Assembly: GCF_017163705.1 (NCBI RefSeq)
Contig: NZ_JAFIWB010000023.1
Coordinates: 33,394-97,393 of the forward strand
Length of the DNA stretch: 64,000 bases
Reading direction: 5' to 3'
From: Xanthomonas bonasiae
Lineage (GTDB): Bacteria > Pseudomonadota > Gammaproteobacteria > Xanthomonadales > Xanthomonadaceae
Part shown: positions 59,057-64,000 of the stretch, in pieces
Layout: each line of letters starts with the position of its first letter
Position numbering within the stretch: position 1 is the first letter of the stretch
Position numbers and translations under genes: made by a program
The notes under the pieces: model-generated
What the model saw: the letters and a program-made list of their open reading frames with translations, nothing else
Told to the model about the DNA's origin: nothing
Databases searched by the model: none

Positions 59057-60778
59057 TCAGTGCGCGGCAAGCGTCAGGTGATCGGCGATCGGACCCAACA
59101 CCAGTGCCGGCGTGAATTGCAGAACGGTCAGGACCGCGATGACCGCGATCAGGGTCAGCGCGAAGGTCGGCGTTTCCACCTGCAGGCTGCCGCCGGTTTC
59201 CGGCGCCACGCGCTTGCGCGCCATCTGCGCGGCCACGATCAGCGGCACGATCAGCGCCGGATAGCGGCCCAGTATCAGCACCAGCGTGCAGGTCAGGTTC
59301 CACCACGGAATGCCGTCGCCGAGGCCTTCGAAACCGGAGCCGTTGTTGGCGAAGGCCGAGGTGTACTCGTAGAACACCTGGCTGATGCCGTGGAAGCCGG
59401 GATTGGAGGTGGCGGTGATCGCCGCCGGCATGGCCAGGGTCAACGCAGTGAAGCCGAGCAGCACCAGCGGCTGCAGCAGGATCAGCAAGGCCAGCAGGCG
59501 CACTTCGCCGGCCTCGATCTTGCGCCCGAACAGTTCCGGCGTGCGCCCGGTCATCAGCCCGGCCAGGAACACGCTGAGCAGCAGGTACACCAGGAATTGC
59601 TGCAGGCCGCAGCCGATGCCGCCCCAGATCGCGTTGACCAGCATGTTGACCATGGCCACGCCGCCGGTCAGCGGCGCCAGCGAATCGTGCATCGCATTGA
59701 CCGAGCCGTTGGAGGTCTGCGTGGTGAGCGACGACCACGCCGCCGAGGCATCGGCGCCGAAGCGCACTTCCTTGCCTTCCATCAGCGCCACGCTGGCGGT
59801 GCTGGCCGAATGGCCTTCGGACCACACCGACACCGCGGTGGAGGCCAGCGACATCGCCAGCATGCTGCCGAACACCAGCACGGTGAATTTGCGGCGCCCG
59901 GTGAACGGGCCGACCATGAACGCGATCGCCACCGGGATCAGCACGATCGCCAGCATCTCCAGCAGATTGGAGAACGGGGTCGGATTCTCCAGCGCCATCG
60001 CGCTGTTCGGACCGTACCAGCCGCCGCCGTTGGTGCCGAGCTGCTTGATCGCCACCATCGCCGCGACCGGGCCGAGCGGGATCTTCTGCGCGGCCATACC
60101 GGCGCTGGCGTCCAGCGGCGTGGCAGTGGGACCGGCCGCCAGCGTGGACGGCACGCCCTGCTGGGTCAGCAGCACGGTCCACAGCAGGCACAGCGGCAGC
60201 AGGAAGCGCAGCGTCGGCCGGATCACGTCGGCCCAGTAGTTGCCGACGTCGGCTTCGTCGACGCTGAGCGTCGCCTGCTGGGTCCCAGCGTTCGCGGCGG
60301 CCGCTCGCCCACCGAACAGCGCACGCAAGGTCGCCACCACCAGCGCCAGGCCCATCATCGGCGTGATGAACTGCAAACCGACCACGCCCACCGCCTGCGA
60401 CAGATACGACAGCTGCGCCTGGCCCGAGTAGTGTTGCTGATTGGTATTGGTCAGGAACGAGACCATGGTGTGCAGCGCCACGTCCCAGCGCATGTTCGGC
60501 ACCGCATCGGGATTGAGCGGCAACCACGCCTGGGTCACGAACAGGGCGAACACCAGCGCGCCCAGCACCAGGTTGCTGGCCAGGAACGCGCCGGCATAGC
60601 CGCGCCAGCTCATGCCGCGCGCCGGATCGGTGCCGAGCAGGCGGTACAGCGGCCGTTCGATCCAGCCGAACAGCGCGTCGCCGCGCATCGGCGCACCGCG
60701 CATCACCTTGGCCAGGTACAGGCCCAGCGGCCAACCCAGCAGCAGCGCGAGCGCATAGACAAGCAATGTATCGATCAT
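59057..60778 (-). CDS. kdpA: Potassium-transporting ATPase subunit KdpA
   Basis: K+-binding channel-like subunit. 573 aa (E. coli 557), about ten membrane helices and four selectivity-filter-like loops: [14 protein letters not shown], the region around [26 protein letters not shown], and [14 protein letters not shown] at 60778 gives [19 protein letters not shown], the usual first helix. It lies 16 bases after kdpF and 10 bases before kdpB, clearly in one transcript. Confidence 0.97.
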   Translation of the reverse strand: MIDTLLVYALALLLGWPLGLYLAKVMRGAPMRGDALFGWIERPLYRLLGTDPARGMSWRGYAGAFLASNLVLGALVFALFVTQAWLPLNPDAVPNMRWDVALHTMVSFLTNTNQQHYSGQAQLSYLSQAVGVVGLQFITPMMGLALVVATLRALFGGRAAAANAGTQQATLSVDEADVGNYWADVIRPTLRFLLPLCLLWTVLLTQQGVPSTLAAGPTATPLDASAGMAAQKIPLGPVAAMVAIKQLGTNGGGWYGPNSAMALENPTPFSNLLEMLAIVLIPVAIAFMVGPFTGRRKFTVLVFGSMLAMSLASTAVSVWSEGHSASTASVALMEGKEVRFGADASAAWSSLTTQTSNGSVNAMHDSLAPLTGGVAMVNMLVNAIWGGIGCGLQQFLVYLLLSVFLAGLMTGRTPELFGRKIEAGEVRLLALLILLQPLVLLGFTALTLAMPAAITATSNPGFHGISQVFYEYTSAFANNGSGFEGLGDGIPWWNLTCTLVLILGRYPALIVPLIVAAQMARKRVAPETGGSLQVETPTFALTLIAVIAVLTVLQFTPALVLGPIADHLTLAAH

Positions 60779-60794
60779 GGCAGTAGCACTCGGC

Positions 60795-60887
60795 TCAGAA
60801 ATCTTCGGGACGCAGAATCACGTACAACAGGTAGCCGGCGGCGACGATCACCGCCACGCCGCAGATCAGCGATAGCCAGGTCGGCAT
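60795..60887 (-). CDS. kdpF: KdpF, small stabilising subunit of the Kdp pump
   Basis: 30 codons: MPTWLSLICGVAVIVAAGYL, then LYVILRPEDF. One membrane helix followed by the family ending LRPEDF (E. coli KdpF is 29 aa and also ends in a LxRPExF-type motif). ATG at 60887 has GGAGAG about 10 bases upstream. It sits between the porin gene (18 bases) and kdpA (16 bases). Confidence 0.93.
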   Translation of the reverse strand: MPTWLSLICGVAVIVAAGYLLYVILRPEDF

Positions 60888-60905
60888 GTCATCTCTCCTC
60901 AGGAC

Positions 60906-61634
60906 TCAAAAGGTGGCTTGCAGCGCGGCTTCGACCCGCGTGCCGGCCATGTCGGGGAACAGCCGCTCGGCGGCGCGGTCGGTGTCGTGCGCGGTCAGCC
61001 GCAGCTCCAGCCCCGGTCCGCCCTGGCGAATGCCGGGCAGGGTGAACACGGCGCTGACCAGCCCATGCGTGTAGCTATCCGCGTAGCTGCGGGCGAGCCA
61101 GTAATGGCCCACCGCCGCCTCGACGCGGAAGCGCTCGTTGAACGGGTAGCGCGCGCCGAGCTGCGCGTAGGTGCCGGTGGTGTCGCTGGCCAACGCATCG
61201 TCGGACCAGCCCAGTTGCGCCCACACGCGCTGCTTCCAGGTCACGGTGGCGCCCAGCTCGGTCCAGTTCAGCGCGGCGGCCGAGGGGTATTGGTAGCGGG
61301 TCAGGTTCGCGTCCCAGGCCCAGTCCGGCGTCCACTGGCCGCGCCAGCCGAGCACGCCGTCGACTTCGGTGCTGGCGTGCGGGGTGCTGTCGAACTTGAT
61401 CGACGAGGCCCACAGCGACGCGTACGCGCCGTTGTCGGCGGCCAGCGCCAGACCGGCCTGCACGGCAGGATCGCCGTCGCTCTGGGTGCTGCCGCGCCAG
61501 ACGTAGTCGCTGGTGAGCGTGGCATTGCCGCTGACACTGGCGGCGTTGGCCGCTGCGCTGCCGGCAAGGAGAAAAAGCGCAAGCGCGCCGCGCGACAGGA
61601 GTCGGCGGGCGGCACAGGAAAGCGGGGAACGCAT
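60906..61634 (-). CDS. TorF-family putative porin, first gene of the kdp operon
   Basis: 242 aa with a signal peptide (residues 1 to about 29, ending SAAANA). The start of the mature part, SVSGNATLTSDYVWRGSTQSDGDPAVQAG, is the hallmark of the TorF/Gcw_chp family of small outer-membrane beta-barrels; it ends in the aromatic ALQATF. It lies 18 bases before kdpF on the same strand and there is no promoter-sized gap, so it is probably co-expressed with the pump and may let K+ or osmolytes pass the outer membrane under stress; this role is inferred. ATG at 61634 begins the signal peptide. Confidence 0.85.
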   Translation of the reverse strand: MRSPLSCAARRLLSRGALALFLLAGSAAANAASVSGNATLTSDYVWRGSTQSDGDPAVQAGLALAADNGAYASLWASSIKFDSTPHASTEVDGVLGWRGQWTPDWAWDANLTRYQYPSAAALNWTELGATVTWKQRVWAQLGWSDDALASDTTGTYAQLGARYPFNERFRVEAAVGHYWLARSYADSYTHGLVSAVFTLPGIRQGGPGLELRLTAHDTDRAAERLFPDMAGTRVEAALQATF

Positions 61635-61721
61635 GACGTCGGATCCAGGGCGGAACCATTCCGCCGACCTGGTCATGTTCCGGCGCGGGGCCGTAAAGTC
61701 GCTATCGGCCGATGCCGGCGG

Positions 61722-61748
61722 CCGCGTAAATTCCGCGTAATTTCCGCG
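61722..61748. promoter_or_regulatory. Direct repeats before the porin-kdp operon (candidate KdpE site)
   Basis: CCGCGTAAATT (61722-61732) and CCGCGTAATTT (61733-61743) are tandem 11-base units followed by CCGCGG; the minus strand reads GCGGAAATTACGCGGAATTT. One-turn spacing suits an OmpR/KdpE-type regulator. About 90-110 bases upstream of the porin start. Confidence 0.5.
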
Positions 61749-61773
61749 GCCGTGCGGCCACGGCAAGACGCGG

Positions 61774-61800
61774 GAAAGGCCGGCATTGCGCCGGCCTTTC
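61774..61800 (-). terminator. Terminator of the S15/CocE-like gene
   Basis: A perfect 11-bp stem, GAAAGGCCGGC/GCCGGCCTTTC, with a 5-base loop, 14 bases after the stop of the hydrolase gene. The short T run lies inside the stem end, so efficiency may be moderate. Confidence 0.75.
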
Positions 61801-61813
61801 CGTCAAACGCAGG

Positions 61814-63391
61814 TCAGTGCAGCGGCACGCTCAGGCTCGACGGCGCGGCCGCCGGCGAACTGAAGCTGACGCTGCCGCCGAAGCGGCTGGCCGAGGTGTA
61901 GCGCGGATCGGTGGTGTCCACCACCAGCACCAGGCGGTTGCCGGCCGGGATATCGACCGCGGTCGCCTGCAGCTGCAGGTCGATCGTGGTCGCCACGCCC
62001 GGGGTCGCGTTGCGCAGCGAGTACGGCGCGTGGCTCAGCAATTGCGCCACGCCGAGCCCGTTCATGCTGTACAGGTAGGCGAACAGCGACACGTTGGCCT
62101 GGCTCGGGGTCACCGTCACCCGCAGCGACGGGCTGCCGGCCAGGCGCTTGGCGCTGGTGTACACCGGCCCGCTCCATACCGCCGCGCCGTTGCGATCCAC
62201 CAGCGGGATCGAGGTGGTGACCGGCTGGCCCAGACCCTGCAGCAGGCCGCTGACCAGCAGCACGCCCGAATCGGCCAGGGTCGGTACGCCGGTGGCGATG
62301 CCCTTGCTCCAACCGGTGCTGGTGCCGGTGCTCAGCGCACCGGTCGCGATCAGGCCGCTCGGGCGGGTCAGGCCATAGCGCGTGGCGCCGGCCTGCACGC
62401 TGTTCCAATCGGCGTAGCGCAGCCAGGTGCCGTCGAGCGTGGCCAGCTGCACCGGCTGCTCGCTGTCCACGCCGTTGGCCTGGCCCTTGAGGTAGTGGTC
62501 GAACCAGCGGGTGGTTTCCGTGTACACCTCGTTGGGCAGGCCGAGCGCGCCCGGCAGTTCGGCCGTGGCGTGATCGCCCTGGCTGAACATCAGGTGCTTG
62601 GGCACGCTCAGGCGGTTGTACAGGTCGATGTACTGGTTCGGCGGGAACAGGCCGTCGTTGAACGCATTGGCCATCAGCACCGCAGGGCCGTTGCGGTTGA
62701 GCGCCTGCACTTCGTTGATCACGCTGCGCTCGCCGGCCTTGGGCAGGAAGCCCTGCACCGCGCCGTCGTAGTCGCCGACCGCGACCCGCGCGCTGATCTG
62801 CGCCAGGTCCGGCCCGGGCCGGCCGGTGATCGCGCCGGAGGCCACCAGCAGGGCGACGCCCTGTTCGCTGACCGTGGCGTTCGCGTACAGCGAGGCCTGC
62901 AGGTCGGCCCAGCCGCTGAGCGCGGCCACCGCCTTGATCCGCGGATCGCGCGCGGCGGCGAGCAGGCTGGTGCCGGCGCCGTAGGAAATGCCGGACACGC
63001 CGATCGCCTTGGCGTTGGCCGGGGTATTGGCCAGCGCCCAGTCGATCACCGTGCTGACGTCTTCCACCGTCGGCGCCCCGGCGATGTCGATCACGCCCGC
63101 CGAATCCCAGAACCCGCGCGAGGTGTAGCTGACCACCACGTAGCCGTTGCTGGCCAGCTCGCTGGCGCGGCCCACGTATTCCAGGTTGGGCAGCGACCAG
63201 CTGGCCGGCATCACCACCAGCGGGAACGGCCCGGTCCCCTGCCCCTGCGGCACCAGCACCAGTGCGCCGAGCTTGGTGCCGTCCCAACTGGAAATGGTCT
63301 GGTACTGCTTGCTGAAACCTCCGGCGGACGCGGCGGCGGAGAACAACAGCATCGCGCACAGGGCGATGCAGCGGGACACGGACATACGCAT
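61814..63391 (-). CDS. Secreted S15 / CocE-like hydrolase
   Basis: 525 aa with a signal peptide (residues 1 to about 23, ending SAAASA). An X-Pro-dipeptidyl-peptidase/CocE-type alpha/beta hydrolase: VVVSYTSRGFWDSAG, nucleophile region GVSGISYGAGTSLLAAARDP (Ser of GxSYxG about 138), the acid in NAFNDGLFPPNQY, and the His in SQGDHATAELPG. The C-terminal part (about 385-525) is a jelly-roll-like domain typical of the family. It may cut peptides after proline or hydrolyse esters or acyl amides in the periplasm or outside. ATG at 63391; one two codons in is equally possible. Single gene. Confidence 0.85.
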   Translation of the reverse strand: MRMSVSRCIALCAMLLFSAAASAGGFSKQYQTISSWDGTKLGALVLVPQGQGTGPFPLVVMPASWSLPNLEYVGRASELASNGYVVVSYTSRGFWDSAGVIDIAGAPTVEDVSTVIDWALANTPANAKAIGVSGISYGAGTSLLAAARDPRIKAVAALSGWADLQASLYANATVSEQGVALLVASGAITGRPGPDLAQISARVAVGDYDGAVQGFLPKAGERSVINEVQALNRNGPAVLMANAFNDGLFPPNQYIDLYNRLSVPKHLMFSQGDHATAELPGALGLPNEVYTETTRWFDHYLKGQANGVDSEQPVQLATLDGTWLRYADWNSVQAGATRYGLTRPSGLIATGALSTGTSTGWSKGIATGVPTLADSGVLLVSGLLQGLGQPVTTSIPLVDRNGAAVWSGPVYTSAKRLAGSPSLRVTVTPSQANVSLFAYLYSMNGLGVAQLLSHAPYSLRNATPGVATTIDLQLQATAVDIPAGNRLVLVVDTTDPRYTSASRFGGSVSFSSPAAAPSSLSVPLH

Positions 63392-63586
63392 GTACTGCCT
63401 CCCAAACGGCGCCGGGTCGGAATGGCCCAGCTGCCAGAAACGGTTACGGGTGCGCGACGTGGGGATCGGACGTCGCGACCATACCAGCGGGTACGGACAA
63501 CTTCACGCCGCAGTGCGGCACGGTATGGTGGGGCTCTTGTGGCCGCCCAGTAGGTTCTCAGCTGGTCCGCCGTCTCTATTTCGGCC
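63392..63586. other. Upstream region of the S15/CocE-like gene
   Basis: No gene or clear promoter seen. It borders the tandem repeat array. Confidence 0.5.
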
Positions 63587-64000
63587 GGACCCTCATCCGC
63601 CCCTGCGGGGCACCTTCTCCCGGCGGGAGAAGGAACAGCCGCGGTGCGCTTTAGCCCCTCTCCCACCGGGAGAGGGGTTGGGGTGAGGGTCCGGCGCGAA
63701 GCGTCTCGCGGAGTTGGGTGTACTGAGGCTGCGCCCGGACCCTCATCCGCCCCTGCGGGGCACCTTCTCCCGACGGGAGAAGGGAACGGCGCGGTGTGCT
63801 TTAGCCCCTCTCCCACCGGGAGAGGGGTTGGGGTGAGGGTCCGGCGCGAAGCGACTCGCGGAGTTGGGTGTACGAGGCTGCGCCCGTACCCTCATCCGCC
63901 CCTACGGGGCACCTTCTCCCGAGGGGAGAAGGGAACGGCGCGGTGTGCTTTAGCCCCTCTCCCACCGGGAGAGGGGTTGGGGTGAGGGTCCGGCGCGAAG
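63587..64000. repeat. Tandem array of a 150-bp palindrome-rich unit, cut by the window end
   Basis: Units start at 63589, 63739 and 63888 with ACCCTCATCCGCCCC, period 150 then 149 bases. Each unit holds three hairpins (CCCCTGCGGGG; CCTTCTCCC-CGGGAGAAGG; CCCCTCTCCC-ACC-GGGAGAGGGG) and ends GGTTGGGGTGAGGGT, the approximate complement of its beginning. Unit differences are few (for example CCTGC against CCTACG). Such ACCCTCA...TGAGGGT blocks are common dispersed repeats in this group. Confidence 0.88.

Noticed and set aside
63587..64000. CRISPR array
   Set aside because: Units are 150 bases and similar over their whole length, without unique spacers; no cas genes in the window.

Overview
The window looks like the chromosome of a Xanthomonas-type gammaproteobacterium (Xanthomonadaceae). 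Support: very high GC; a division and cell-wall (dcw) cluster of xanthomonad layout in which murD is absent; a Xanthomonas/Caulobacter-type TonB receptor; an SAH riboswitch before ahcY; and many GTAG-type REP palindromes. I see no rRNA, tRNA, prophage, insertion sequence or CRISPR array. The only structural RNA gene is rnpB.

Layout. 1-9.5 kb: 3' end of metK, a secreted histidine phosphatase with a TonB-dependent receptor (a possible phosphate-ester uptake pair), and a TetR-DUF4105-lipoprotein hydrolase operon with a likely TetR operator. 9.5-23.2 kb: housekeeping and accessory genes: ppc, riboswitch-controlled ahcY, a small lipoprotein, a degenerate GT51-like protein, DUF3228, an M14 peptidase, a secreted alpha-amylase, metF, a DUF4124 protein, a Nudix-ThiE fusion and a VOC protein. 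metK, ahcY and metF lie within 20 kb and serve one methyl cycle. 23.4-45.7 kb: secA, an M23 peptidase, a DciA-like (DUF721) gene on the other strand, lpxC, then ftsZ-ftsA-ftsQ-ddlB-murC-murG-ftsW-mraY-murF-murE-ftsI-ftsL-rsmH-mraZ, transcribed right to left with mostly 1-11 base stop/start overlaps. 46-52.6 kb: a TANGO2-type gene, rnpB, an HTH remnant, rsmI, lpoA, yraN, a membrane hydrolase and an FAD-linked oxidase. 52.8-61.6 kb: a potassium operon, porin-kdpF-kdpA-kdpB-kdpC-kdpD-kdpE, including a 30-codon kdpF. 61.8-64 kb: a secreted S15/CocE-like hydrolase and 150-bp tandem repeats cut by the window end.

The most unusual feature is a dispersed family of inverted-repeat elements with ends like GCCGGGATTCGGGATT. 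Their arms are runs of GGG separated by 3-4 bases, so they could form either long hairpins or G-quadruplexes. They sit at several gene junctions inside the dcw and kdp operons. In several places they lie within reading frames and supply the C-terminal tails of FtsQ, MurG, RsmH and KdpC and an internal loop of MurF, while the overlapping stop/start of the next gene is kept. At three element ends the ribosome binding site of the next gene (murC, ftsL, ftsQ) lies in a perfect hairpin. A second family, the GTAG-REPs, shows compensatory stem changes between copies.
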